64,000 bases of DNA from Ideonella_A sakaiensis_A (GCF_048320135.1 NZ_CP182947.1:2232001-2296000), one strand, 5' to 3'. Shown: positions 8,963 to 18,085, numbered from the stretch's first letter. A program made the numbers and translations. The notes: generated by a model from the letters alone, not told the origin.

Positions 8963-10654
8963 ATGTCGAAGACCAGTCCCGATCTGCTGGCCCTGCAGCG
9001 CCTATACCACTGGGAGCGCACCGCCGCCGACCGCGTCGTGTTGACCCAGCCAATGGGCAATGGCGAAATCTCCGAGATGACCTGGGCGCAGGTTGGTGAC
9101 CAGGTTCGACGGATGGCGAGCCACCTGAAGGCGCAGGGTTGGGAGCCGGGATCGAAGGTCGCGATCCTGTCGAAAAACTGCAGCTGGTGGTTGCTCAGCG
9201 ACCTGGCGATCTGGATGGCAGGATATGTCTCGGTACCGCTTTACCCGACGCTGGCCGCCGAGACGGTGCGGCAGATCCTTGAACACAGCGAATCCAAGGC
9301 CTGCTTTGTCGGCAAGCTCGATGGCTGGGAAAGCATGAAACCGGGCATACCGGCCGACATGCCGTGCATCAGCTATCCGCTGTCGCCGGCCGATGCGGTG
9401 AAGTCGTATCCCGGCTGGGAGGCGATCTGCCAGAAGAACGAACCGATGACCGGCCAGCCGCTGCGCGACGCCGACGATCTCGCGACCTTGATCTATACCT
9501 CCGGCACGACCGGCATGCCGAAGGGGGTGATGCACACCTTCGGCAATTTCGCCTGGGCCGTCGACGCCGGCATCAAGCGGACCAAGATGAACAGCGACGA
9601 CCGCATGTTGTCGTATCTGCCGCTCGCCCACGTGGTGGAGCGGGTGCTGGTCGAACACGGCTGGCTGCATACCGGCTTCCACGTCTATTTCGCAGAATCG
9701 CTGGATACCTTCGCTGCCGACCTGCAGCGGGCACGGCCGACGATCTTCTTCTCGGTGCCTCGCCTGTGGGTCAAGTTCCAGCAAGGCATCCACAACAAGC
9801 TGCCACCGAGCAAGCTCAACCTGCTGCTGTCGATTCCGATCATCAACGGCGTGATCAAGAAGAAGGTGCTGACCGGGCTCGGCCTCAATGAATGCCGTTT
9901 TGCGGCAGGCGGCGCCGCGCCGATGCCGACCCCGTTGCTCGGCTGGTACCGGCAGCTCGGGCTGCCGATCAACGAGGGATACGGCATGACCGAAAATCTT
10001 GCCGTATCGCACCTGACGATCTCCGGCAAGAACCAGGAAGGCACGGTCGGCCCGCAATACGACGGCGTCGAAACGCGCATCGACAAGGACTCGGGTGAGG
10101 TGCAGATGCGCAGCCCGGCGCTGATGAAGGGCTACTACAAGGCCGAGCAGCAGACCCGCGACGCCTTCACCGAGGACGGCTGGCTGCGCACCGGCGACAA
10201 GGGCAGCATCGACGCCGACGGCAACCTGCGGATCACCGGCCGGGTCAAGGACCTGTTCAAGACCAGCAAGGGCAAATACGTGTCGCCGGCGCCAATCGAG
10301 GAAAAACTCGGCATGCACGATGCCGTCGAAGCCTGTGTCGTCACCGGCGCCAACCTCGGCCAGCCGCTGGGCATCGTGATGCTGAACGAGGCGGCTGCGC
10401 AGCGCATCAGCGACCCGTCGGAGAAGTCCTCGCTCGAGTCCTCGCTGGCCGATCACCTCGCCGGCATCAATGAAAAACTCGATCCGCACGAACGGCTCGC
10501 CTGCGTCGTTGTCGTGACCAAACCGTGGACCGTCGAAAGCGGCGTGATCACGCCGACCTTCAAGATCAAGCGGAATCGCATCGAGGAGCTTTATGCGGTG
10601 CATTTCGCGAACTGGGAATCGTCCGGCAAGAAGGTGATCTGGGACCAGTCCTGA
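8963..10654 (+). CDS. Long-chain-type acyl-CoA synthetase (AMP-binding)
   Basis: A 563-residue ligase. The start at 8963 is set by a good Shine-Dalgarno (AGGAG, 8949-8953); the frame is open upstream but without a site. The motifs YTSGTTGMPKG, EGYGMTEN, GDKGSIDADG and the long-chain-type KDLFKTSKGKYVSPAPIE linker place it with the LC-FACS/ACSBG-like branch that activates long-chain or bulky acids for beta-oxidation. It differs clearly from the divergently transcribed ligase next door. It converges on the minus-strand initiator tRNA gene. Substrate is inferred only at class level. Confidence 0.92.
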   Translation: MSKTSPDLLALQRLYHWERTAADRVVLTQPMGNGEISEMTWAQVGDQVRRMASHLKAQGWEPGSKVAILSKNCSWWLLSDLAIWMAGYVSVPLYPTLAAETVRQILEHSESKACFVGKLDGWESMKPGIPADMPCISYPLSPADAVKSYPGWEAICQKNEPMTGQPLRDADDLATLIYTSGTTGMPKGVMHTFGNFAWAVDAGIKRTKMNSDDRMLSYLPLAHVVERVLVEHGWLHTGFHVYFAESLDTFAADLQRARPTIFFSVPRLWVKFQQGIHNKLPPSKLNLLLSIPIINGVIKKKVLTGLGLNECRFAAGGAAPMPTPLLGWYRQLGLPINEGYGMTENLAVSHLTISGKNQEGTVGPQYDGVETRIDKDSGEVQMRSPALMKGYYKAEQQTRDAFTEDGWLRTGDKGSIDADGNLRITGRVKDLFKTSKGKYVSPAPIEEKLGMHDAVEACVVTGANLGQPLGIVMLNEAAAQRISDPSEKSSLESSLADHLAGINEKLDPHERLACVVVVTKPWTVESGVITPTFKIKRNRIEELYAVHFANWESSGKKVIWDQS

Positions 10655-10748
10655 CCGTTCAAGCTGGCGCGGCCGCTTCGGCTTAGCCGAAGCTGGCCCG
10701 CGAGGTTCCTGTTGTCGCAGCCTCCGACGCGTTCAACAAACGCAGGCG

Positions 10749-10783
10749 AAAAAAATCCCGCCGCACGTTGCCGTGCGGCGGGA
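10749..10783 (-). terminator. Intrinsic terminator after tRNA-fMet / alpha operon
   Basis: A perfect 11-bp stem (10756-10766 with 10773-10783, 6-nt loop) is followed on the minus strand by a run of seven T. It lies 11 nt past the CCA end of tRNA-fMet. No terminator is visible between rplQ and the tRNA, so the same site may also end alpha-operon read-through transcripts. Confidence 0.9.
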
Positions 10784-10793
10784 CTTGGATCTT

Positions 10794-10870
<77 letters not shown>

Positions 10871-10884
10871 ACTGAATCCAGCAG

Positions 10885-10893
10885 TTTATCACA
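10885..10893 (-). promoter_or_regulatory. Possible extended -10 promoter for tRNA-fMet
   Basis: On the minus strand TGTGATAAA reads as an extended -10 (TGn + GATAAA) ending 15 nt before the tRNA 5' end. No convincing -35 is seen. It lies within a short inverted repeat (CAGTT/AACTG). Weak evidence; the tRNA may instead be read from the alpha operon. Confidence 0.3.
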
Positions 10894-10935
10894 ACTGGCT
10901 GCCCCTCGAGGGAAAACCAGAGTGAAATCTGCGAT

Positions 10936-11331
10936 TTATTCTTCGGCGGCCTCTGCCGGCTCGGCAGCAACTTCCGGCCGGTCGACCAGTTCGACAAAAG
11001 CCATCGGCGCGTTGTCGCCAACACGGAAACCCATCTTCAGGATGCGCGTGTAGCCGCCCGGGCGGGCCTTGTAGCGCGGGCCGAGTTCGCCGAACAGCTT
11101 GGCGACGACATCACGGTCACGGGTGCGGTTGAAGGCCATGCGGCGATTGGCCAGCGTGGCGTCCTTGGCCAGCGTGATCAGCGGCTCGACGACGCGGCGC
11201 AGTTCCTTGGCTTTCGGTACCGTGGTCTTGATCGCCTCGTGCGTGATCAGGGAATTGCACATGTTGCGCAGCATCGCCTGGCGATGCTCCGAGGTGCGGT
11301 TGAGTTTGCGAAGTCCGTGACGGTGGCGCAT
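10936..11331 (-). CDS. rplQ: 50S ribosomal protein L17
   Basis: L17 (131 residues) is a structural protein of the large subunit near the exit tunnel. The N-terminus MRHRHGLRKLNRTSEHR is diagnostic, and the GGYTRILKMGFRVGDNAPM block near the end is conserved. The frame is open upstream to 11421, but the ATG at 11331 is the family start. The last gene of the alpha operon, 111 nt after rpoA. An acidic tail (EVAAEPAEAAEE) extends the C-terminus slightly. Confidence 0.98.
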   Translation of the reverse strand: MRHRHGLRKLNRTSEHRQAMLRNMCNSLITHEAIKTTVPKAKELRRVVEPLITLAKDATLANRRMAFNRTRDRDVVAKLFGELGPRYKARPGGYTRILKMGFRVGDNAPMAFVELVDRPEVAAEPAEAAEE

Positions 11332-11442
11332 TTGCGTTCCTTTCCTTGTTGATGCCGCCAGCCGTATCAGGTACTGGCGGTTGCGGTGGGCGGCCGCTGA
11401 TGGTTGATGCCCGTTTCTCAACCGCGCGAACGCGGTTGGTTC

Positions 11443-12435
11443 TTACCTTTTATCGAGGCCTTGCGGCGGCCAGTTCTCGAGCCGCGCGCCGAGCGTCAGC
11501 CCGCGCGAAGCCAGCACTTCCTTGATCTCGTTGAGCGACTTGCGGCCGAGGTTCGGCGTCTTCAACAGTTCGGTTTCGGTGCGCTGGATCAGGTCGCCGA
11601 TGTAATAGATGTTCTCGGCCTTCAGGCAGTTCGCCGAACGCACCGTCAGCTCGAGCTCGTCGACCGGACGCAGCAGCAGCGGGTCGATCGTCGACTGCGA
11701 GTCGCGCGACTTGCCCGGCAGATTGTTCAGGTCGATCTCGTGCTCGAGGCCGACGAAGATCATCAGCTGCTCGACCAGGATCTTCGCCGATGCGCGGATC
11801 GCTTCCTCGGGCGTGATCGCGCCGTTGGTGACGATTTCCATCACCAGCTTGTCGAGGTCGGTACGCTGTTCGACACGAGCGCTTTCGACGGTATAGCTGA
11901 CGCGTGCAACCGGCGAGAACGAGGCATCGAGAACGATGCGGCCGATCGACTTGGTCGGCTCGTCGCCGTAGCGGCGCAGGTTGCCCGGCACATAACCACG
12001 GCCCTTCTCGACCTTGATCTGCATGTCGAGCTTGCCGCCTTGCGACAGGTTGGCGATCACATGCTCGGGATTGATGATCTCGACATCGTGCGGCACCTGG
12101 ATGTCGGCCGCGGTGACCGGGCCCTCGCCTTCCTTGCGGACGACCAGCGTGACCTCGTCACGGTTGTGCAGGCGAAATACCACGCCCTTCAGGTTCAGCA
12201 TGATGTGCACGACGTCTTCCTGCACACCGTCGATTGCCGAATACTCATGCAGCACGCCGGCGATCGTCACTTCGGTCGGTGCATAACCGACCATTGACGA
12301 CAGCAGCACGCGCCGCAGCGCGTTGCCCAGCGTGTGCCCATATCCTCGCTCGAAAGGCTCGAGCGTCACCTTGGCCCGGTCGTTGCCGAGCGGTTCTACT
12401 TGAATGGCTTTGGGTTTGAGCAAATTCGTTTGCAT
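11443..12435 (-). CDS. rpoA: RNA polymerase alpha subunit
   Basis: A 330-residue subunit that assembles RNA polymerase and contacts activators and UP elements. The N-terminal dimerisation domain (about 1-230, with ERGYGHTLGNALRRVLLSS) and the C-terminal DNA-binding domain (about 250-320, with TVRSANCLKAENI and TPNLGRKSLNEIKEVL) are both intact. It sits between rpsD and rplQ, as in the canonical alpha operon. The 154-nt gap upstream holds an imperfect hairpin listed separately. Confidence 0.99.
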   Translation of the reverse strand: MQTNLLKPKAIQVEPLGNDRAKVTLEPFERGYGHTLGNALRRVLLSSMVGYAPTEVTIAGVLHEYSAIDGVQEDVVHIMLNLKGVVFRLHNRDEVTLVVRKEGEGPVTAADIQVPHDVEIINPEHVIANLSQGGKLDMQIKVEKGRGYVPGNLRRYGDEPTKSIGRIVLDASFSPVARVSYTVESARVEQRTDLDKLVMEIVTNGAITPEEAIRASAKILVEQLMIFVGLEHEIDLNNLPGKSRDSQSTIDPLLLRPVDELELTVRSANCLKAENIYYIGDLIQRTETELLKTPNLGRKSLNEIKEVLASRGLTLGARLENWPPQGLDKR

Positions 12436-12490
12436 GAGGTCTTTCTTTCAATACCCTCGGTTCGTTACACCGATAAGGCTGAGGGACCAG

Positions 12491-12522
12491 CCGGACAAGA
12501 CACTTCTCGTGTTCCTGTCCGG
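12491..12522 (-). other. Imperfect hairpin between rpsD and rpoA
   Basis: CCGGACA (12491-12497) pairs with TGTCCGG (12516-12522), with an inner 4-bp ACAC/GTGT helix and 5-nt loop. No U-tract follows on the minus strand, so it is not an obvious terminator. An intercistronic stability or processing element is possible. Confidence 0.45.
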
Positions 12523-12589
12523 ACGACCATAAACAGAACCTTTGGCAGCCGGCCGCGAGTTTTCGCAGCCGGTGCAAGACAGCGACAGA

Positions 12590-13213
12590 TCAGCGCGAGT
12601 ACAACTCGACGATCAGCGCTTCCTTGATGTCGCTGCCGAATTCATCGCGATCCGGCGTCTTCTTGAACACACCTTCGAGCTTCGACGCATCGACCTGGAT
12701 CCAGCCCGGCAGGCCGATCGATTCGGCCAGCTTGACGGCGTCGACGATGCGCAGCTGCTTCTTCGACTTCTCGCGCACGGCAACCGTGTCGCCAGCCTTG
12801 ACCAGGTAGGAAGCGATGTTGACGACCTTGCCGTTCACCTCGATCGCCTTGTGCGACACCAGCTGGCGCGCTTCGGCGCGGGTCGAGCCGAATCCCATGC
12901 GGTAGACGACGTTGTCCAGACGCGACTCGAGCAGCGTCAGCAGGTTCGCACCGGTATTGCCACGACGGCGCTCGGCCTCGGCGAAATAGCGGCGGAACTG
13001 GCGCTCGAGGACGCCGTACATGCGCTTGACCTTCTGCTTTTCACGCAGCTGCAGACCGAAGTCCGAGGTGCGCGAGCCCGAGGTGCGGCCATGCTGGCCC
13101 GGCTTGCTGTCGAATTTCGCCTTGTCGCCGATCGGGCGGCGCGCGCTCTTCAGGAAAAGGTCGGTGCCTTCACGGCGGGAAAGTTTGGCCTTGGGGCCGA
13201 GATAACGTGCCAC
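12590..13213 (-). CDS. rpsD: 30S ribosomal protein S4
   Basis: S4 (207 residues) nucleates small-subunit assembly and in many bacteria represses the alpha operon. MARYLGPKAKLSRREGTDL opens the protein; the S4 RNA-binding domain covers about 96-160 (LESRLDNVVYRMGF, SHKAIEVNGKVVNIASY). The N-terminal zinc cysteines of the Cys-containing S4 type are absent, so this is the zinc-free form. It lies between rpsK and rpoA. Confidence 0.98.
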   Translation of the reverse strand: MARYLGPKAKLSRREGTDLFLKSARRPIGDKAKFDSKPGQHGRTSGSRTSDFGLQLREKQKVKRMYGVLERQFRRYFAEAERRRGNTGANLLTLLESRLDNVVYRMGFGSTRAEARQLVSHKAIEVNGKVVNIASYLVKAGDTVAVREKSKKQLRIVDAVKLAESIGLPGWIQVDASKLEGVFKKTPDRDEFGSDIKEALIVELYSR

Positions 13214-13303
13214 GTTGCTTCCTTGTTCAATCTGACGCAGGCCGCTGGCTTGCGCGAGTCTGGCGAGTGTTGTTGTGGGCGCTCAGACGGTGGGCTTAAG
13301 ACA

Positions 13304-13345
13304 AAGCCGGCCGATCCCGCAGGACCAAAATGCCATGGCCGGCTT
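13304..13345 (-). other. Inverted repeat between rpsK and rpsD
   Basis: A 9-bp perfect inverted repeat (AAGCCGGCC at 13304-13312, GGCCGGCTT at 13337-13345) spans a 24-nt loop in the 204-nt rpsK-rpsD gap. There is no U-tract. The role is unknown; S4 autoregulation or RNA processing would fit the position. Confidence 0.4.
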
Positions 13346-13417
13346 CAACACAAATGCCGACGGCGCCCGCAAAGGCATCCGTCGACACGGGGAAAAGCGG
13401 GAAAAACGTTGCTGCAA

Positions 13418-13819
13418 TCAGATGCGGCGACGCTTCTGCGGCCGGCAACCGTTGTGCGGCACCGGCGTCACGTCGGAAATGACGTTGATCCGGATGCCCA
13501 GCGATGCCAGCGCACGAACCGACGACTCGCGACCAGGGCCCGGGCCCTTGATCCGCACGTCGAGGTTCTTGATACCTTGTTCCTGGGCAGCGCGGCCGGC
13601 CGACTCGGCTGCCACCTGGGCAGCGAACGGCGTGCTCTTGCGCGAGCCCTTGAAGCCCTGGCCGCCGCTGGACGCCCACGACAAGGCACCACCCTGGCGA
13701 TCGGTGATCGTGATGATGGTGTTGTTGAACGATGCATGAACGTGCGCAATGCCGTCCGCAATGTTCTTGCGGGCCTTCTTGCGGACACGTTGTGCGGCGG
13801 TATTCGGTGCTTTTGCCAT
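13418..13819 (-). CDS. rpsK: 30S ribosomal protein S11
   Basis: S11 (133 residues) lies on the small-subunit platform near the Shine-Dalgarno helix. Conserved blocks are AHVHASFNNTIITITDRQG, the GFKGSRKSTPFAAQVAAE helix and the C-terminal PHNGCRPQKRRRI. Gene order rpsM-rpsK-rpsD is canonical. Nothing unusual is seen. Confidence 0.98.
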   Translation of the reverse strand: MAKAPNTAAQRVRKKARKNIADGIAHVHASFNNTIITITDRQGGALSWASSGGQGFKGSRKSTPFAAQVAAESAGRAAQEQGIKNLDVRIKGPGPGRESSVRALASLGIRINVISDVTPVPHNGCRPQKRRRI

Positions 13820-13892
13820 TTGAAACCTTCTCTCGAACTGGGCGTCGTTTGCGCCACGTGCCGGTCAACCGGTCACGCAGCGGCGAATGCGC

Positions 13893-14258
13893 TTATTTCT
13901 TCACCAGCGCACCGGACTTGCGCGGGCCCTTGCGGGTGCGGGCATTGGTCTTGGTGCGTTGACCGCGCACCGGCAGGCCACGGCGGTGGCGGAACCCGCG
14001 GTAGCAGCCCAGGTCCATCAGCCGCTTGATGTTGATCGACATCTCGCGACGCAGGTCGCCCTCGATCGTCATGCGGCCGATTTCTTCACGGATCTTCTCG
14101 AGATCGGCGTCGGTCAGGTCCTTGATCTTGCGATCGAGCGGAACACCTGCGTTGTTGCAGATCTTCTGCGCGGTCGTACGGCCAATGCCGTAGATCGACG
14201 TCAAGCCGATCTCGGTGTGCTTGTGGGGCGGAATGTTGATGCCAGCGATGCGTGCCAT
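13893..14258 (-). CDS. rpsM: 30S ribosomal protein S13
   Basis: S13 (121 residues) is at the head of the small subunit and contacts the P-site tRNA and the L5/L31 bridge. MARIAGINIPPHKH begins the protein; the HhH-like YGIGRTTAQKI motif and the basic tail GQRTKTNARTRKGPRKSG are conserved. It follows rpmJ after a 35-nt gap. Confidence 0.98.
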   Translation of the reverse strand: MARIAGINIPPHKHTEIGLTSIYGIGRTTAQKICNNAGVPLDRKIKDLTDADLEKIREEIGRMTIEGDLRREMSINIKRLMDLGCYRGFRHRRGLPVRGQRTKTNARTRKGPRKSGALVKK

Positions 14259-14293
14259 GTGCGTCCTCTAATTTCTTCGTCGACGGCCAGGCC

Positions 14294-14407
14294 TCAGCCT
14301 TGGCGCTGCTTGTGACGCGGGTCGGTGCAAATGATCCGAACCACACCCTTGCGACGGATCACCTTGCAATGCCGGCACATCTTCTTCACCGATGCTGCAA
14401 CCTTCAT
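14294..14407 (-). CDS. rpmJ: 50S ribosomal protein L36
   Basis: A 37-residue protein, MKVAASVKKMCRHCKVIRRK at the N-terminus. The complete zinc ribbon (Cys 11, Cys 14, Cys 27, His 32) marks the zinc-binding form. It lies between secY and rpsM. The initiation-factor gene infA, which sits between secY and rpmJ in some bacteria, is not here: the 152-nt gap to secY holds no such frame. Confidence 0.97.
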   Translation of the reverse strand: MKVAASVKKMCRHCKVIRRKGVVRIICTDPRHKQRQG

Positions 14408-14559
14408 GCTCTTCTCCAAGGCCCCGCAGGACCGGTTATCACTCTTAATTCGCCGAACCGGGTGCGGGCACCCGTTGCGGGATCTGTTCAGCCAGTCGAC
14501 GTCGGATTGTCAGGCCTGGCTCGTTGACGGCTGGTGCCGGATCACCGACACCCTGCTCA

Positions 14560-15870
14560 TCAACTGGTCTTGAAATTTGCCTTCTTCAACAACGACTCGT
14601 ATTGCTGGCTCATCACATAACTCTGCACCTGGGCCCAGAAGTCCATCGTCACGACGACGATGATCAGCAACGAGGTGCCACCGAAATAGAACGGCACGTT
14701 GTATTTGAGGACCAGGAACTCCGGCAGCAGACAGACGCCGGTGATGTAGATCGCTCCGACCAGCGTCAGCCGAGACAGGATGCGGTCGATGTGACGAGCC
14801 GTCTGGTCACCCGGCCGGATGCCCGGAATGAACGCACCGCTCTTCTTCAGGTTGTCTGCCGTCTCGCGGCTGTTGAACACCAGCGCGGTATAGAAGAAGC
14901 AGAAGAAGATGATCGCCGCCGCATACATGATCACGTAAATCGGCTGGCCCGGCGACAACAGCGCGGCCAGGTCACGCAGCCAGCGGAAACCGTCACCGGT
15001 CGCGAACCAGCCGACGGCGGTAGCTGGCAGCAGGATGATCGACGACGCGAAGATCGGCGGGATCACGCCCGACATGTTCAGCTTCAGCGGCAGGTGCGAC
15101 GACTGGCCACCATAGACCTTGTTGCCGACCTGGCGCTTCGCGTAATTGACCAGTATCTTTCTCTGACCACGCTCGACGAAGACCACCAGATAGGTCACCG
15201 CAGCAACAACGGCCAGGATGAAGATCGCGACGATGATGCTCATCGCACCGGTGCGGATCAGTTCGAACAGGCCACCAATCGCGCCTGGCAGACCGGCAAC
15301 GATGCCAGCGAAGATCAGGATCGAGATGCCATTGCCAAGACCGCGCTCGGTGATCTGCTCACCAAGCCACATCAGGAACATCGTGCCGGCAACCAGGCTG
15401 ACGACCGCGGTCAGGCGGAAGCCCATGCCCGGGCTGATCACCAGACCTTGCGAACCTTCGAGCGCCAGCGCGATGCCGAGCGACTGGAACAGCGCCAGGC
15501 CGAGCGTGCCGTAACGCGTGTACTGCGTGATCTTGCGACGGCCGGACTCGCCTTCCTTCTTGATCGCCTCCAGCGTCGGCACGACGTAGGTCATCAACTG
15601 CATGATGATCGACGCCGAGATGTACGGCATGATCCCCAGCGCGAACACCGTGAAGCGCGACAACGCGCCACCGGAGAACATGTTGAACAGGCTCAGGATG
15701 CCGCCCGACTGCCCCTTGAACAGCTGCGCCAGCTGGTTCGGGTCGATGCCCGGCACCGGAATGTGCGCGCCGATTCGGTAAACCACCAGCGCCAGCAACA
15801 GGAAGACCAGCCGGCGACGAAGGTCGCCGAACTTGCCGCTCTTTGCCAGCTGATTTGCGTTGGTTGCCAC
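14560..15870 (-). CDS. secY: Preprotein translocase subunit SecY
   Basis: SecY (436 residues) is the channel of the Sec translocon in the inner membrane. Ten hydrophobic helices are evident; conserved segments are RIGAHIPVPGID after helix 1 and FVERGQRKI and NVSGVIP-like NMSGVIPPIF in the cytosolic loops that bind SecA and ribosomes. It follows rplO by 24 nt. The partner secE lies in this window at 43.9 kb. Confidence 0.98.
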   Translation of the reverse strand: MATNANQLAKSGKFGDLRRRLVFLLLALVVYRIGAHIPVPGIDPNQLAQLFKGQSGGILSLFNMFSGGALSRFTVFALGIMPYISASIIMQLMTYVVPTLEAIKKEGESGRRKITQYTRYGTLGLALFQSLGIALALEGSQGLVISPGMGFRLTAVVSLVAGTMFLMWLGEQITERGLGNGISILIFAGIVAGLPGAIGGLFELIRTGAMSIIVAIFILAVVAAVTYLVVFVERGQRKILVNYAKRQVGNKVYGGQSSHLPLKLNMSGVIPPIFASSIILLPATAVGWFATGDGFRWLRDLAALLSPGQPIYVIMYAAAIIFFCFFYTALVFNSRETADNLKKSGAFIPGIRPGDQTARHIDRILSRLTLVGAIYITGVCLLPEFLVLKYNVPFYFGGTSLLIIVVVTMDFWAQVQSYVMSQQYESLLKKANFKTS

Positions 15871-15894
15871 TGAGACCTGTTTCCTGCGCTGCTA

Positions 15895-16326
15895 TCAGGC
15901 GACGCTGCCGCCGGCTGCTTCGATCGCCGCTTTTGCACCAGCGGTCGCGCCGATGCCCTTCAAGGCAACCTTGCGGCTCAGTTCGCCGGACTTGATGACC
16001 TTGACGACCTTGATCATCTGGCCAACCAGACCGGCCTGCTTCAGCGCCAGCATGTCGACCTCGTCGAGGCCCAGCTGCTCGAGCTTGGTCAGCGTGATTT
16101 CGGCGTTGTACTTCAGCGAAGCCGACTTGAAGCCGCGCTTCGGCAGACGACGCTGCATCGGCATCTGGCCGCCTTCGAAGCCGACCTTGTGGAAGCCGCC
16201 CGAACGCGACTTCTGGCCCTTGTGGCCACGACCCGCGGTCTTGCCGAGGCCCGAGCCGATGCCGCGACCGACACGGCGGCGATCGCGCTTGGAGCCTTCT
16301 GCCGGCTTGATGCTGTTCAGTTCCAT
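15895..16326 (-). CDS. rplO: 50S ribosomal protein L15
   Basis: L15 (143 residues), a large-subunit protein. MELNSIKPAEGSKRDRRRVG, the Gly/Arg-rich GRGIGSGLGKTAGRGHKGQK segment and GFEGGQMPMQRRLPKRGF are diagnostic. It is placed between rpmD and secY as usual. Confidence 0.98.
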   Translation of the reverse strand: MELNSIKPAEGSKRDRRRVGRGIGSGLGKTAGRGHKGQKSRSGGFHKVGFEGGQMPMQRRLPKRGFKSASLKYNAEITLTKLEQLGLDEVDMLALKQAGLVGQMIKVVKVIKSGELSRKVALKGIGATAGAKAAIEAAGGSVA

Positions 16327-16360
16327 TTTGTTCTCCAGATCTTCAGCTGATCACGGGTGA

Positions 16361-16555
16361 TCAAAGCACCTTCACAAGGTACGAGACCTTGTTGATCATG
16401 CCGCGCACGGCCGGCGTATCTTCCAGCGTCGATTCGCTGTTCAGCTTGCGCAGGCCGAGGCCACGCACGGTGGCACGGTGGCTTTCACGCGTACCGGCGA
16501 TGCTGCGAACCAGCTTCACCGTGACGCTGCCCTTGTCTGTCTTGTTGTCGCTCAT
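16361..16555 (-). CDS. rpmD: 50S ribosomal protein L30
   Basis: L30 (64 residues) with the conserved VKLVRSIAGTRESHRATVRG and GMINKVSYLVKV blocks. The frame is open upstream to 16594, but the ATG at 16555 (MSDNKTDKG) keeps the gene clear of rpsE and gives the family length. It lies between rpsE and rplO. Confidence 0.97.
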   Translation of the reverse strand: MSDNKTDKGSVTVKLVRSIAGTRESHRATVRGLGLRKLNSESTLEDTPAVRGMINKVSYLVKVL

Positions 16556-16574
16556 GTCGCTTCTCCTGACTCGC

Positions 16575-17093
16575 TCAGCCGACGATTTCTTCAACCGTCA
16601 GGCCGCGCTTCGCGGCGATCTCGGCCGGCGTGCTGGTGCGCTTCAACGCATCGAGCGTGGCGCGTACCAGGTTGTACGGATTGGTCGAACCGAGGCTCTT
16701 GGCGACGATGTCGGTGACACCCATCACCTCGAACACCGCACGCATCGGGCCGCCAGCAATGATGCCCGCGCCAGCCGGAGCCGGCGCCATCAGCACCCGT
16801 GAAGCGCCGTGCTCGCCGGTCACCTTGTGGTGGATCGAGCCGTTCTTCAGCGAGACCTTGTGCATGTTGCGGCGCGCCGCTTCCATTGCCTTCTGGATCG
16901 CGACCGGCACTTCCTTGGCCTTGCCTTTGCCCATGCCGATCTTGCCGTCACCGTCGCCGACCACGGTCAATGCGGCGAAACCGAGAATCCGGCCGCCCTT
17001 GACCACCTTGGTCACGCGGTTGACCGCGATCATCTTTTCCTTCAGTCCGTCGTCACTGCCTTCTTGCGGCGCACGGGGTTGGAACTTTGCCAT
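16575..17093 (-). CDS. rpsE: 30S ribosomal protein S5
   Basis: S5 (172 residues) helps decoding accuracy at the mRNA entry. The double-stranded-RNA-like N-terminal domain (MIAVNRVTKVVKGGRILGF) and the GKGKAKEVPVAIQKAMEAAR block are conserved. It lies between rplR and rpmD. No changes at the well-known ram positions can be judged by eye. Confidence 0.98.
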   Translation of the reverse strand: MAKFQPRAPQEGSDDGLKEKMIAVNRVTKVVKGGRILGFAALTVVGDGDGKIGMGKGKAKEVPVAIQKAMEAARRNMHKVSLKNGSIHHKVTGEHGASRVLMAPAPAGAGIIAGGPMRAVFEVMGVTDIVAKSLGSTNPYNLVRATLDALKRTSTPAEIAAKRGLTVEEIVG

Positions 17094-17155
17094 TATCGAA
17101 ATCCTTGGTCGCTAGATGCAACAGAGTCGCGCAGCAATCTCGCAGCGCCGACCGA

Positions 17156-17521
17156 TTAGAACTGCAGGCCGGCTTCGCGAGCCGCTTCCGCCAGGGCCTT
17201 GACACGGCCGTGGTAGGCAAAGCCTGCACGGTCGAATGCCACCTTCTCGACGCCGGCAGCCTTTGCCTTTTCGGCAATCCGCTTGCCGATCAGGGTTGCG
17301 GCGGCGACGTTGCCACCCTTGCCGGCAGCGCCGAGTTCCTTGCGGACTTCGGCTTCGGCGGTCGAGGCGGTCGCCAGCACGCGCGATCCGTCGTCGGAGA
17401 TCACCGACGCATAGATGTGCAGGTTGCTGCGGAACACCGTCAGCCGGGCCGCCCGCTGGTTCGCGATGCGCGCACGGGTCTGGCGGGAGCGACGAATACG
17501 CTGATCTTTTTTGTTCAACAT
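17156..17521 (-). CDS. rplR: 50S ribosomal protein L18
   Basis: L18 (121 residues) binds 5S rRNA together with L5. MLNKKDQRIRRSRQTRARI gives a basic N-terminus; RLTVFRSNLHIYASVISDD and the C-terminal FDRAGFAYHGRVKALAEAAR are family hallmarks. It is in canonical spc order after rplF. Confidence 0.98.
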   Translation of the reverse strand: MLNKKDQRIRRSRQTRARIANQRAARLTVFRSNLHIYASVISDDGSRVLATASTAEAEVRKELGAAGKGGNVAAATLIGKRIAEKAKAAGVEKVAFDRAGFAYHGRVKALAEAAREAGLQF

Positions 17522-17535
17522 GTTGTCTTCGCTCC

Positions 17536-18069
17536 TTACTTCTTCTTGGTCTCTTTGATCGTGACCTTCTCGTCGCTGTAGCGAATGCCCTTGCCCTTGT
17601 AGGGCTCGGGCGGACGCAGTGCGCGAATCTCGGCCGCGATCTGGCCGACGACCTGACGGTCGGCACCCTTGATCACGATTTCGGTCTGGGTCGGGCAGGC
17701 CACCTGGATGCCTTCGGGCATCTCCTTGGCAACCGGATGCGAATAACCGACCTGCAGGTTCAGCTTGCTGCCCGAAGCCTGAGCCCGGAAGCCGACGCCG
17801 ACCAGATTGAGCTTCTTCTCGAAGCCCTTGCTGACGCCGTTGACCATATTGGCCACCAGCGCACGCATCGTGCCGGACATTGCATTGGCCTCGACCGACT
17901 CATCGGCCGGGGCGAACAGCAGCGTGTCGTTTTCGCTCTTGACCGACACCAGCGGGTTCAGCGGGCGCACCATCGTGCCGAGCGAACCCTTGACGCTGAT
18001 CTGCTGTGCGTTGATCGCCACGTCCACACCCTTCGGGACGGCGATCGGCATTTTTCCTACGCGGGACAT
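17536..18069 (-). CDS. rplF: 50S ribosomal protein L6
   Basis: L6 (177 residues), near the factor-binding centre of the large subunit. MSRVGKMPIAVPKGV opens the protein and the signature PEPYKGKGIRYSDE is near the C-terminus. The two tandem L6 folds are intact. Confidence 0.98.
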   Translation of the reverse strand: MSRVGKMPIAVPKGVDVAINAQQISVKGSLGTMVRPLNPLVSVKSENDTLLFAPADESVEANAMSGTMRALVANMVNGVSKGFEKKLNLVGVGFRAQASGSKLNLQVGYSHPVAKEMPEGIQVACPTQTEIVIKGADRQVVGQIAAEIRALRPPEPYKGKGIRYSDEKVTIKETKKK

Positions 18070-18085
18070 CGTTGCGCTCCCTTTC

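Noticed and set aside
14524..15873. 449-residue open frame antisense to secY
   Set aside because: Mirror of a membrane protein, giving a very hydrophilic Asp/Arg/Gln-rich chain without motifs.
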